From JAKFDI01 sp044508835 (lineage in GTDB: Bacteria; Pseudomonadota; Gammaproteobacteria; Burkholderiales; Burkholderiaceae_C), in NCBI GenBank assembly GCA_044508835.1, contig JBIQHD010000017.1, positions 34,495-98,494 of the forward strand: a stretch of 64,000 nucleotides of DNA, written 5' to 3'. The position numbers and the translations under genes were made by a program. This document shows positions 30,479 to 41,406 of the stretch, one piece after another (position 1 is the first letter of the stretch; the number at the start of each line of letters is the position of its first letter). The notes below the pieces were generated by a model. The model saw nothing but the letters and a program-made list of their open reading frames with translations, was not told where the DNA came from and did no database searches.

Positions 30479-31642
30479 GTGACCGTCATTCATCGTCCGA
30501 TCCTGCGCGGCACCGCCGTGCACGCGGCCTGCGTCCTGGCCGCCCTGTCGCTGGTGGCCTGCTCGTCGTCCGAGGGCCTGCTCTCCAGCGACAAGATCGA
30601 CTACCGCTCGGCCAGCAAGACCGGCAAGACCAACGGGCTGGAAGTGCCGCCCGACCTGACCCAGCTCTCGCGCGATTCGCGCTACCAGCAAAGCGGCGGC
30701 ACGGTCAGCGCCTCCACGTTCCAGTCGGCCGCGGCCGCGCCGTCGACCTCGGCCGCCGCGCCGCTGGCCGCCGTCACGCCGGAAGCGGCCAGCGGCCTGC
30801 GGCTCGCACGCCAAGGCGAGGAGCGCTGGCTCGTCACCCCGCTGCCGCCGGAGCAGCTGTGGCCGCAGCTCGAGTCCTTCTGGCGCGAGCGCGGCTTCGC
30901 GCTGGCCGTGGACCAGCCCGAGGTCGGCGTGATGGAGACCGAGTGGGCCGAGAACCGAGCCAAGCTGCCGCAGGACGTGCTGCGCCGCACGCTCGGCCGC
31001 GTGATCGATTCGCTCTACGACACGGGCGAGCGCGACAAATTCCGCACCCGCGTCGAGCGCACGCCGACGGGCACCGAGGTCTACGTCACCCACCGCGGCA
31101 TGGCCGAGGTCTACAACACGCAGCTGCGCGACACGACGATGTGGCAGCCGCGCCCGTCCGACCGCCAGCTCGAGGTCGAGATGCTGCAGCGGATCATGGC
31201 CAAGCTCGGCGCCAAGGAAGAGCAGGTCCAGGCCGCGGCGGCGGCCGTCGCCGCGCCGCAGCCGGCGCGCGCCCGCATCGTGGAAGGCCAGCCGGCCGCC
31301 ACGCTGGCGCTGGACGACGGCTTCGACCGCGCATGGCGCCGCGTCGGCCTCGCGCTCGACCGCAGCGGATTCACGGTCGAGGACCGCGACCGCGCGAACG
31401 GCGTCTACTTCGTGCGCTACATCGATCCGCAGATCCACGGCAAGGGCGAGCCGGGCTTCTTCGGCCGGCTGTTCAGCTTCGGCCTCGGCCGCAAGGACGC
31501 GCCGGAGCCCTCGCGCCTGCGCGTGAACGTCAAGGTCGCGGGCGAAGGCAGCATCCTGTCCGTCCACGACGCCCAGGGCGCGCCCGAGAACGGCGCGACC
31601 GGCCAGCGCATCGTCCGGCTGCTGCTCGACGACCTGAAGTAG
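30479..31642 (+). CDS. bamC: Outer membrane assembly lipoprotein BamC
   Basis: 387 residues. A lipoprotein signal ends in LVACSSS, followed by the BamC pattern IDYRSASKTG...LEVPPDLTQL, an unstructured stretch that binds BamD. Two helix-grip domains follow (about 105-230 and 260-385), joined by an Ala-rich linker. BamC is an accessory lipoprotein of the beta-barrel assembly machine. Translation starts at GTG 30479. It follows dapA by 77 bp. Confidence 0.92.
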   Translation: MTVIHRPILRGTAVHAACVLAALSLVACSSSEGLLSSDKIDYRSASKTGKTNGLEVPPDLTQLSRDSRYQQSGGTVSASTFQSAAAAPSTSAAAPLAAVTPEAASGLRLARQGEERWLVTPLPPEQLWPQLESFWRERGFALAVDQPEVGVMETEWAENRAKLPQDVLRRTLGRVIDSLYDTGERDKFRTRVERTPTGTEVYVTHRGMAEVYNTQLRDTTMWQPRPSDRQLEVEMLQRIMAKLGAKEEQVQAAAAAVAAPQPARARIVEGQPAATLALDDGFDRAWRRVGLALDRSGFTVEDRDRANGVYFVRYIDPQIHGKGEPGFFGRLFSFGLGRKDAPEPSRLRVNVKVAGEGSILSVHDAQGAPENGATGQRIVRLLLDDLK

Positions 31643-31656
31643 GCCGCCCTCGCCCC

Positions 31657-32436
31657 GTGATCCGCTTCTGCAGTCTGGGCAGCGGCAGCAGCGGCAACGC
31701 CACGCTGATCGAGGCGACGAGCGGCACCACCACCAGCCGCGTGCTCGTCGACTGCGGCTTTTCGCTGCGCGAGCTGACCGCGCGCCTGGCGCGCGCCGGC
31801 GTGGCGCCCGGCGAGATCGACGCGGTGTTCGTCACCCACGAGCACGGTGACCACGTCGGCTGCGCGGCCGCCCTCGCACGCCGCCACGGCACCGCGCTGT
31901 GGATGAGCCGCGGCACCTGGCGCGCCATCGGCGAGCCCGGGCTGCCCCGGCCGGTGCACTTCGCGCGCGACGGCGAGCCCATCGCCGTCGGCGACCTGCT
32001 GCTGCAGCCCTACACCGTGCCGCACGACGCGCAGGAGCCGCTGCAGCTCGTGTGCTCCGACGGCGCGCGGCGCATCGGCCTGCTCACCGACGCGGGCTCG
32101 AGCACCGAGCACCTGCTGGCGCAGCTGCGCCATTGCGACGCCCTGCTGCTGGAGTGCAACCACGACCGCACGCTGCTGGCGAACTCCCGCTACCCCGCGT
32201 CGCTCAAGGCGCGCGTGGGCGGCCGCTTCGGCCACCTCAGCAACGACAACGCGGGGCGGATCCTCGCCGCCTGCATGCACGGCGGCCTGCGGCACGTGAT
32301 GGCGGCCCACCTGAGCCTCGAGAACAACCGTCCGGAGCTCGCGCTCCAGGCGCTGGCCGATGCCTGCGGCGCACGGCCGGGCGACATGCGGGCCGCCGGC
32401 GCGGCCTGGGGCTTCGACTGGATCGAGCTGTGCTGA
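31657..32436 (+). CDS. YycJ-like metallo-beta-lactamase-fold hydrolase
   Basis: 259 residues. It opens IRFCSLGSGSSGNATLIE and has the metal motif THEHGDHVG near residue 62, with further ligands in SLENNRPE-type and LTDAG segments. This matches the YycJ/WalJ group of MBL-fold enzymes, which act on nucleic acid or phosphodiester substrates; in Firmicutes YycJ affects DNA processing. Translation starts at GTG 31657, 14 bp after bamC, so it is likely in that operon. Confidence 0.88.
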   Translation: MIRFCSLGSGSSGNATLIEATSGTTTSRVLVDCGFSLRELTARLARAGVAPGEIDAVFVTHEHGDHVGCAAALARRHGTALWMSRGTWRAIGEPGLPRPVHFARDGEPIAVGDLLLQPYTVPHDAQEPLQLVCSDGARRIGLLTDAGSSTEHLLAQLRHCDALLLECNHDRTLLANSRYPASLKARVGGRFGHLSNDNAGRILAACMHGGLRHVMAAHLSLENNRPELALQALADACGARPGDMRAAGAAWGFDWIELC

Positions 32437-32461
32437 CGACGGCGGGCCGTCGCCGGAAATG

Positions 32462-32489
32462 ACGAAGGCCGCCAGATGGCGGCCTTCGT
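32462..32489. terminator. Hairpin terminator between MBL gene and lipoprotein gene
   Basis: A 13-bp perfect inverted repeat (ACGAAGGCCGCCA, GA loop, TGGCGGCCTTCGT) lies between two convergent genes. It lacks a long T-run but is very stable; the placement supports a terminator for one or both sides. Confidence 0.7.
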
Positions 32490-32508
32490 GGGTTCGGCGC
32501 GGGCCGGA

Positions 32509-32850
32509 TTACTTCTGCGCGGCGTCCTTGGCGGCTTCGACGGCCTTGTTGGCGGCGTCCTTGGCAGCGTCGGCGGCCTTGTCGGCGGCTTCCTTGGCCG
32601 CGTCGACGACGGCGTCGGTCGTGCTGGCGGCGGCGCCGGCGGCGGCCGACGCGGCGTTCTCGACGGCCGTGGCGGCAGCCGAGGCGGTGTCGGCGACGGC
32701 CGGCGCGGCGGCTTCGGAGGCGGCGTCAGCCGGCGCCGGGGCGGTGGTCGTGGTGCTCGGCTCGGGCGCGGGTGCGGGCTGCTCGTTCTTGCCGCATGCA
32801 GAAAGGGCCAGGGCAGCGACCACGGAGGCGATCAGAAGCGAATTTTTCAT
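32509..32850 (-). CDS. Alanine-rich repeat lipoprotein
   Basis: 113 residues. A lipoprotein signal peptide ends in LSACGKN (Cys about 19). A Pro/Thr-rich linker follows, and then about 75 residues of Ala/Asp/Lys repeats (AAKEAADKAADAAKDAANK), predicted to form a long amphipathic helix like LEA or histone H1-like repeats. ATG 32850 is preceded by GAGGATA. It is probably an abundant envelope spacer or stress lipoprotein; function is inferred only from composition. Confidence 0.8.
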   Translation of the reverse strand: MKNSLLIASVVAALALSACGKNEQPAPAPEPSTTTTAPAPADAASEAAAPAVADTASAAATAVENAASAAAGAAASTTDAVVDAAKEAADKAADAAKDAANKAVEAAKDAAQK

Positions 32851-33007
32851 ACTTATCCTCGGATGAGTGGAAATACAAGAAAGAAAGAACAAATCACCGG
32901 CAACTTGGCGGCTCGCCCGACCGGATCGGGGCTCCAGCACTCAGACCGGAAAACTCGGCGCTTTCCGGACCGCGCCTTTCAGTATATGAGATACCTAGGG
33001 AAACCCT

Positions 33008-33496
33008 CTAGAGGCCAAGAAGCGTAGGCGGTAACGCTTCATTGCTTCGTTGGAAAAAAGCATCAACCGTCTCCCGCTGCAGCACCAGGTCTGCGCGGCG
33101 GCGGGACACGCTCCCGCGGCACTGCACGGCATCGGCCAGGCGCACCGCCACCGTGTCGGCCGCCAGGAACAGGGTGGGCACGTCGCCAGCCTGCGCATCT
33201 TCGACCGCCCGGCAGGAAACGATGTGTGACCAGACCTGCCGCCACGCCAGCCAGCGCGCATGCCGGCGGGGGAATTCGTCGAAGCTGCGCGCGATCAGGA
33301 CGAGCCGGCGATGCGCCATCGCCCACTGCGTCAGGTGCTCGACGACCGCCCGCTCGTTCAGCGGCCAGGCGGCGAAGTCGTCGTCGCACAGCCAGAGCTC
33401 GCGGCAGCCCGTGGCGGCTGCTTCGGCGAACGCGGCGCGCACGGCCTCGTCGAACTCGCGGCGGGTGGTGATGAGGCGATGTTCCTCGGTGCTCAT
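33008..33496 (-). CDS. Conserved hypothetical protein, 162 aa
   Basis: A soluble protein starting MSTEEHRLITTRREFDEAV. It includes ELWLCDDDFAAWPLNERAVVEHLTQWA, a pattern I associate with small conserved betaproteobacterial proteins of unknown function (DUF7931-like). The ATG overlaps the roxA stop by 4 bp (ATGA), so it is translationally coupled to the ribosomal oxygenase. No catalytic motif was identified. Confidence 0.75.
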   Translation of the reverse strand: MSTEEHRLITTRREFDEAVRAAFAEAAATGCRELWLCDDDFAAWPLNERAVVEHLTQWAMAHRRLVLIARSFDEFPRRHARWLAWRQVWSHIVSCRAVEDAQAGDVPTLFLAADTVAVRLADAVQCRGSVSRRRADLVLQRETVDAFFQRSNEALPPTLLGL

Positions 33497-34632
33497 GGCG
33501 CCTCCTTCGTGTCGTCGGCATGCAGCCAGCCGGCCTGCGCCCAGTCGCCGGCCAGGTCCCGGGCCGCCGCGCTCAGGCCGGCGACCTCCCGTGCGTCGAG
33601 CCGGCGCGCATCGGCCAGGCGGCGCATCAGCCCCGCGTCGCGGCCGCCGGCGCGGAACGACTCGCCGTTGATGAACACGTGCCGCTCGTCGTAGAGCATG
33701 CGCGTGCGCCGGTCGAGCCGCACGCCGCGCCCCGCGGGCAGCGCCCGGCCGGCGTCGAACCACACCTGCGGCTTGGGCTCGCTGAGCCATTCGCCGAGCG
33801 CACGGTCGAGCGCCTGCGGCTCGGCCAGCAGGCGCTGCACGGCCGCGTGCGCAAAGCCGGCCAGCGCCGGCGGCAGCCGCGCCGGCGCGGGCGTCGCCGG
33901 CTGCGCGGCATCGCGGTAGAGCGGGCCGGCGACGTCGTCGTCCTGCGCGTCGAGCAGGCGCTGCAGCACCTCGCGCCCGGTCTCGGCCCGCGTCGGCGCG
34001 CGGAACCCGATCGAGCAGGTGATGCAGTCGCCGCCCTCGGCCACGCCGTCGTGCGCCCAGCGCGGCGGCAGGTAGAGCATGTCGCCGGGGTCGAGCAGCC
34101 ATTCCTCCTCCGGCTCGAAGTTGGCGATGATCTTCAGCGGCACGCCCGGCTGCAGCACCGCGCCGGCGTTGCGGCCGATGCGCCAGCGCCGGCGGCCCTC
34201 GACCTGCAGCAGGAACACGTCGTACGAATCGAAATGCGGGCCGACGCCGCCGCCGTCGCTGGCGTACGAGATCATCAGGTCGTCGAGCCGCGCGTCGGGC
34301 ACGAAGCGAAAGCGCTGCAGCAGCGCGTGCGCGGCGTCGTCGTGCAGGTCGACGCCCTGCACCAGCAGCGTCCACCCCGGCTCGCCGAGCGGCGGCAGCC
34401 CGCGCCGCGCGAACGGGCCGTGCCGGAGCGCCCAGCCGTCGTCGCGGCGGCGCACCAGCCGCGACTCGACGCCGTCGCGGCCCGCCAGTTCGAACAGCGC
34501 GCGGCGGGGCACCGGCGAGCGCGCGCCGGGCACCGCCTGGCGGATCAGCAGGGGCTTCTTCTGCCAGTGCCGGCGCATGAAGGCGTCGGGCGAGAGGCCG
34601 CCCAGCAAGGGCGTCGCGAGGGAGGTATCCAT
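33493..34632 (-). CDS. roxA: Ribosomal protein L16 arginine hydroxylase RoxA (JmjC/cupin)
   Basis: 379 residues. The JmjC-type Fe(II) site is His133 and Asp135 in GPHFDSYDVF, with His194 in PPRWAHDG. The opening LGGLSPDAFMRRHWQKKPLLIR is typical of YcfD/RoxA. The enzyme uses 2-oxoglutarate and oxygen to hydroxylate an arginine of L16. It is divergent from slyD, with about 40 bp between starts, so their promoters must be compact. Confidence 0.9.
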   Translation of the reverse strand: MDTSLATPLLGGLSPDAFMRRHWQKKPLLIRQAVPGARSPVPRRALFELAGRDGVESRLVRRRDDGWALRHGPFARRGLPPLGEPGWTLLVQGVDLHDDAAHALLQRFRFVPDARLDDLMISYASDGGGVGPHFDSYDVFLLQVEGRRRWRIGRNAGAVLQPGVPLKIIANFEPEEEWLLDPGDMLYLPPRWAHDGVAEGGDCITCSIGFRAPTRAETGREVLQRLLDAQDDDVAGPLYRDAAQPATPAPARLPPALAGFAHAAVQRLLAEPQALDRALGEWLSEPKPQVWFDAGRALPAGRGVRLDRRTRMLYDERHVFINGESFRAGGRDAGLMRRLADARRLDAREVAGLSAAARDLAGDWAQAGWLHADDTKEAP

Positions 34633-34672
34633 GCGGGGATTGTCGCGTCAGCCCTGTGCGATCATCCCCGCG

Positions 34673-35194
34673 ATGAAGATCTCCGCACCCTGCGTCGTGA
34701 GCCTCGTGTGGAAGCTCGAGGACGCCCAAGGCAACCTCATCGACGAGCTCGACCGGCCGGTCGAGTTCTTCTACGGCGGCGAGGACCTGCTCACCAAGGT
34801 GGAAGACGTGCTCGCCGGCCAGGAAGCCGGCTTCGAGGCGCGGCTGCATCTCGAGCCGGAACACGCGTTCGGCGACTACGACCCCGACCTGGTGTTCTTC
34901 GAGGAGCGCTCGATCTTCCCCGAAGGCCTGGAGCCCGGCGTCCAGTTCGAGGGCCTGCCCGAAGGCGCGGCCACGCAGGGCATGCCGCCGGACGCGGTCT
35001 ACACCGTCACCGAGGTGTACCCCGAGCACGTGGTGCTCGACGGCAACCATCCGCTGGCCGGCATCGCCCTGCGCCTGGAGCTCAAGGTGCACGACGTGCG
35101 CGAGGCCAGCGACGGCGAGGTGGAGGCTGGCTCCGTCGGCGAGCCGGTGATCTCGGTGATCGGCACGTCGCGCGGGGACGCGCCGCTGCACTGA
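34673..35194 (+). CDS. slyD: FKBP-type peptidyl-prolyl isomerase, SlyD-like
   Basis: 173 residues. It has a split FKBP domain with an insert-in-flap domain (about 65-130) and the LEPEHAFGDYDPDLV motif. It lacks the His/Cys-rich metal-binding tail of E. coli SlyD. It folds proteins and catalyses prolyl isomerisation in the cytoplasm. Confidence 0.88.
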   Translation: MKISAPCVVSLVWKLEDAQGNLIDELDRPVEFFYGGEDLLTKVEDVLAGQEAGFEARLHLEPEHAFGDYDPDLVFFEERSIFPEGLEPGVQFEGLPEGAATQGMPPDAVYTVTEVYPEHVVLDGNHPLAGIALRLELKVHDVREASDGEVEAGSVGEPVISVIGTSRGDAPLH

Positions 35195-35197
35195 CCG

Positions 35198-35647
35198 TCA
35201 GCGCTGGCCGGTCGAGCCGAAGCCGCCCGCGCCGCGATCGGAGGCCTCGAAGCCCTCCACCACCCGGAAGCCGGCCTGCACCACCGGCACGATGACGAGC
35301 TGCGCGATGCGCTCCATCGGCTGCACGGTGAAGGGCTCGCGCCCGCGGTTCCAGCAGCTCACCATCAGCGGGCCCTGGTAGTCGGAATCGATCAGGCCGA
35401 CGAGGTTGCCGAGCACGATGCCGTGCTTGTGGCCCAGGCCCGAGCGCGGCAGGATCATCGCGGCCAGGCCCGCATCGGCGATGTGGATGGCGATGCCGGT
35501 GGGCAGCAGCTCGGCGCGGCCCGGTGCCAGCGTCAGCGGCGCATCGAGGCAGGCGCGCAGGTCGAGGCCGGCGCTGCCGGGCGTGGCATAGGCGGGCAGC
35601 ACCTCGGCCATCCGCGGGTCGAGGATCTTCAGCTCGATGGTGGTCAT
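35198..35647 (-). CDS. dut: dUTP diphosphatase
   Basis: 149 residues with the trimeric dUTPase motifs: GSAGLDLRA (1), LPRSGLGHKHGI (2), GLIDSDYQGPL (3), and a C-terminal DRGAGGFGSTG (5). It hydrolyses dUTP to dUMP and pyrophosphate, keeping uracil out of DNA. It overlaps coaBC by 4 bp, the usual coaBC-dut order of proteobacteria. Confidence 0.95.
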   Translation of the reverse strand: MTTIELKILDPRMAEVLPAYATPGSAGLDLRACLDAPLTLAPGRAELLPTGIAIHIADAGLAAMILPRSGLGHKHGIVLGNLVGLIDSDYQGPLMVSCWNRGREPFTVQPMERIAQLVIVPVVQAGFRVVEGFEASDRGAGGFGSTGQR

Positions 35648-36885
35648 GCGCGTTGCGTCGCCAGCCGCGAGGCGATGTCGGCCACGAGCGCGCGCGCCAG
35701 CGTCAGCTTGCCGGCCTGCGGCAGCTCGCGGTGGCCCCTCGCGTCGACCAGCACCAGCGCGTTGTCGTCGCGCCCGAAGGTGGCGGGGCCGAGGTTGCCG
35801 ACGATGAGCGGCACGTTCTTGCGCTCCAGCTTCTCGCGCGCGTGCTTGAGCAGCTCGTGGCTCTCGGCCGCGAAGCCGACGCAGAACGGGCGGTCGGGCA
35901 GCTTGGCCACGGCGGCGAGGATGTCGGGGTTCTCGGTCAGCTCGAAGGTCGGCGCGACCTTGTTGCCGTTCTTCTTGATCTTCTCGTCCGACAGCGTCGC
36001 CGGGCGCCAGTCGGCCACCGCGGCGGTGGCGATGAACACGTCGTGCCGCGGTGCCGCCGGCAGCACGGCGTCGTGCATCTCGCGCGCCGTGCGCACGTCG
36101 ATGCGGCGCACGCCGCGCGGCGTGGGCAGGTGCACGGGGCCGGCGACCAGGGTGACCTCGGCGCCGGCCTCGGCCGCGGCGCGCGCGACGGCGAAGCCCA
36201 TCTTGCCGCTGGACAGGTTGGTGATGCCGCGCACCGGGTCGATGGGCTCGAAGGTCGGCCCCGTGGTGATCAGCACGCGCTGGCCGAGCAGCGCCTTGGG
36301 CTGGAAGAAGGCGATCAGGTCCTCCAGCAGTTCCTCGGGCTCGAGCATGCGGCCGTCGCCCACCTCGCCGCAGGCCTGGTCGCCGGAGCCGACCTCCAGC
36401 ACCACCGCGCCGTCGGCGCGCAGCTGCGCCACGTTGCGCTGCGTGGCCGGGTGCGCCCACATCTCGCGGTTCATCGCCGGCGCCAGCAGCAGCGGGCAGC
36501 GCTCCATCGGCCGCGCCAGGCACAGCAGGCTCAGCAGGTCGTCGGCGCGGCCGTGGGCGAGGCGCGCCATGAAGTCGGCGCTGGCGGGCGCCACGATCAC
36601 CGCATCGGCCTCGCGCGTGAGGTTGATGTGCGCCATGTTGTTCGGCTCGCGCGCGTCCCACTGGCTGGTGTAGACGCTGCGGTTCGACAAAGCCTGCATC
36701 GTCACCGGGGTGATGAACTGCTCGGCCGCCTCGCTCATCACCACCTGCACGGCGGCGCCGGCCTTGGCCAGCGCCCGGGTCAATTCCGCCGCCTTGTAGC
36801 AGGCGATGCCGCCCGACAGGCCGAGCACGATGCGTTTGCCGGCCAGATCGCCGGCCGGGTCGATGGATGCGGGTTGAGGGCTCAA
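35644..36885 (-). CDS. coaBC: Bifunctional phosphopantothenoylcysteine decarboxylase/phosphopantothenate-cysteine ligase
   Basis: 413 residues. The flavoprotein CoaC domain (about 15-190) has LGLSGGIACYKAAE and the substrate-clamp region APAMNREMW. The CoaB ligase domain (about 205-400) has TTGPTFEPIDPVRGITNLSSGKMG and the KIKK segment. Two steps of coenzyme A synthesis are carried on one chain. Confidence 0.95.
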   Translation of the reverse strand: MSPQPASIDPAGDLAGKRIVLGLSGGIACYKAAELTRALAKAGAAVQVVMSEAAEQFITPVTMQALSNRSVYTSQWDAREPNNMAHINLTREADAVIVAPASADFMARLAHGRADDLLSLLCLARPMERCPLLLAPAMNREMWAHPATQRNVAQLRADGAVVLEVGSGDQACGEVGDGRMLEPEELLEDLIAFFQPKALLGQRVLITTGPTFEPIDPVRGITNLSSGKMGFAVARAAAEAGAEVTLVAGPVHLPTPRGVRRIDVRTAREMHDAVLPAAPRHDVFIATAAVADWRPATLSDEKIKKNGNKVAPTFELTENPDILAAVAKLPDRPFCVGFAAESHELLKHAREKLERKNVPLIVGNLGPATFGRDDNALVLVDARGHRELPQAGKLTLARALVADIASRLATQRA

Positions 36886-36944
36886 GGCTGTACGGATCGT
36901 TTCGGGTCGGCGACCCGGGTCGGCGGATTATGGAGGCTGGTTTT

Positions 36945-37922
36945 ATGCTGCCCCTCATGACGCCACGCCAACCCCGCTTCATCCAGCTGCACCGTCCCGA
37001 CTCGCAGGCCGAGCGCGCCGCGGCCATCGCCGCCCTGCACGCCACTCCCGCGAGCGTGTCGCCGAAATACTTCTACGACCGCCTCGGCTCGCACCTGTTC
37101 GATGCGATCACCGAGCTGCCCGAGTACTACCCGACGCGCACCGAAGCCGCCCTCTTCGCCGCGCACGGCGCCGAGATGGCGCGGCTGGTCGGCGCGCGCT
37201 CGACCTTCGTCGACCTGGGCGCGGGCAACTGCGCCAAGGCGGCGAAGCTGCTGCCGCTGCTCGACCCGGCGCGCTACGTGGCGGTGGACATCTCGGCCGA
37301 CTACCTGCACGACGCGCTGCGCCGGCTGCAGCGCGAGCATCCGGGGCTGGACATCGTCGGCGTGGGCATGGATTTCTCGGCCTCGCCGGCGCTGCCGGAC
37401 GACGTGCTGCACGCGGGCGCGCGGCCGGTGTTCTTCTACCCAGGCTCCAGCATCGGCAACTTCACGCCGGCGCAGGCGCTGCGCTTCCTGGAGGGCATTC
37501 GCGCCCAGGCGGCCGGCGGCGGGCTGCTGATCGGCGTCGACCTGGTGAAGGACGCCCGCACGCTGCAGGCGGCCTACGACGACGCGCTCGGCGTCACCGC
37601 CGCCTTCGACCTCAACCTGCTGCGGCACCTGAACGCCGCCATCGGCAGCGACTTCGAACCGCGCGACTGGCGGCACGTGGCGTTGTTCAACGACGGCGAA
37701 TCGCGCATCGAGATGCACCTCGAAGCGCGCGCAGCCATCGAGGTGCGCTGGCCCGGCGGCGAGCGCCGCTTCGCGCCGGGCGAGCGCATCCACACCGAGA
37801 ACTCCTACAAGTACGGCGTGGCGTCGTTCGATGAGCTGCTGCGCGCTGCGGGCTTCGGCCGCACGCGCTGCTGGACGGCGCCGGGCGACGCCTTCGCAGT
37901 GTTCTACGCGGAAGCGGGCTGA
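36945..37922 (+). CDS. egtD: L-histidine N-alpha-methyltransferase (EgtD-like)
   Basis: 325 residues of the EgtD fold (DUF2260 type). SPKYFYDRLGSHLFDAITELPEYYPTRTE is the diagnostic N-terminal block; FVDLGAGNCAKA is the SAM-binding motif, followed by FFYPGSSIGNF. The enzyme trimethylates histidine to hercynine, the first step of ergothioneine synthesis. I choose ATG 36945 because GGAGG lies nine bases upstream; ATG 36957 is an alternative. The sulfoxide synthase EgtB is not adjacent. Confidence 0.9.
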   Translation: MLPLMTPRQPRFIQLHRPDSQAERAAAIAALHATPASVSPKYFYDRLGSHLFDAITELPEYYPTRTEAALFAAHGAEMARLVGARSTFVDLGAGNCAKAAKLLPLLDPARYVAVDISADYLHDALRRLQREHPGLDIVGVGMDFSASPALPDDVLHAGARPVFFYPGSSIGNFTPAQALRFLEGIRAQAAGGGLLIGVDLVKDARTLQAAYDDALGVTAAFDLNLLRHLNAAIGSDFEPRDWRHVALFNDGESRIEMHLEARAAIEVRWPGGERRFAPGERIHTENSYKYGVASFDELLRAAGFGRTRCWTAPGDAFAVFYAEAG

Positions 37923-40559
<2,637 letters not shown>

Positions 40560-40594
40560 GGTCGGCTCGGTGTCGAATCTTGAAAGTATGGGTG

Positions 40595-41011
40595 CTACGC
40601 GAGGTAGACGCCGGCGCCGAAGCGGCGGGCCGCGGCGGCCAGCGCCGCGTCCTTGGTGGCGATCGGCAGTCGTTGCTGGCGCGCGAGTTCGAGGTAGCAG
40701 CAGTCGTAGCTGGTCAGGCGCCATTCGGCCGAGCGCTCGGCCCACAGGCGGGCGTCGTCGACGGTCGGAATGGTCTGGATGCCCAGGGCGCCCAGCCGTT
40801 CCCAGCTCTCGGCCAGGCCCGATGCAGTGATGCGCCCGGCCGTCAGGGCGCGACCGAGGATGTTGCCCAGCTCGAGGTGCCACAGCGGCGGCACCACGGC
40901 CACCACGTCCTGCAGCGTCTCCAGCACGGCGAGCGAATAGTCGTCCTGTTCGTCCTTGAACAGCGCGCCCAGCGTGACGGAGGTGTCGAGCACGAAGGCG
41001 CCCGTCGTCAC
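40595..41011 (-). CDS. PIN-domain toxin (VapC-like)
   Basis: 137 residues with the acidic residues of a PIN ribonuclease: VLDTSVTLG (Asp9), HLELGN (Glu47), TSYDCCYLELA (Asp about 101) and TKDAAL (Asp about 120). It is the likely toxin of a type II pair, cleaving RNA when free. The start overlaps the antitoxin stop by 4 bp. It lies directly downstream of nothing but alaS on the same strand. Confidence 0.9.
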   Translation of the reverse strand: MTTGAFVLDTSVTLGALFKDEQDDYSLAVLETLQDVVAVVPPLWHLELGNILGRALTAGRITASGLAESWERLGALGIQTIPTVDDARLWAERSAEWRLTSYDCCYLELARQQRLPIATKDAALAAAARRFGAGVYLA

Positions 41012-41256
41012 TTGCGGCCCTCGTCACGCGCGGTCTTCCAGTCCATGCCCAGCGTGCGGCGGCTCGCGGACTGCAGCAGCGCCTTCAGCGCCGCACGGCG
41101 AGCCGCGGGCTCGTGCCCGGCCGCGACGAAAGGCACGATGCGTGCGACCGGCCGGTTGTGGCGGGTGATGATCACCTCGTCGCCGCGCTCGGCGCGCGAC
41201 ACCAGTTCGGACAGGTGCGTCTTGGCCTCGAACAGGCCGATGGTCTGCGTGCTCAT
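41008..41256 (-). CDS. Phd/YefM-family antitoxin
   Basis: 82 residues. The N-terminal Phd fold, IGLFEAKTHLSELVSRAERGDEVIITRHNRPVARIVP, is followed by a flexible tail that would wrap the PIN toxin. Such proteins repress their own operon. A 15-bp palindrome lies just upstream of the start. Confidence 0.92.
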   Translation of the reverse strand: MSTQTIGLFEAKTHLSELVSRAERGDEVIITRHNRPVARIVPFVAAGHEPAARRAALKALLQSASRRTLGMDWKTARDEGRK

Positions 41257-41269
41257 GACCTCGGAGTTT

Positions 41270-41284
41270 TGGTTGAATCAACCA
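41270..41284 (-). promoter_or_regulatory. Palindromic operator candidate for the toxin-antitoxin operon
   Basis: A perfect palindrome with 7-bp arms, TGGTTGAATCAACCA, is centred about 21 bp upstream of the antitoxin ATG. Phd-type antitoxins bind short palindromes in this position, so it is the likely autoregulatory site. Confidence 0.65.
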
Positions 41285-41406
41285 GATTCTAGCGGAACCA
41301 GGCCACGCCCCGCCTGCGAGGGAGGCCTTCCCGCGGCGATGCCCAGCGAGGCCGGGGCTAGAGTGGCGGCATCGCCCGCCGCAACGCCTTCTGGAGACAC
41401 CCGACC

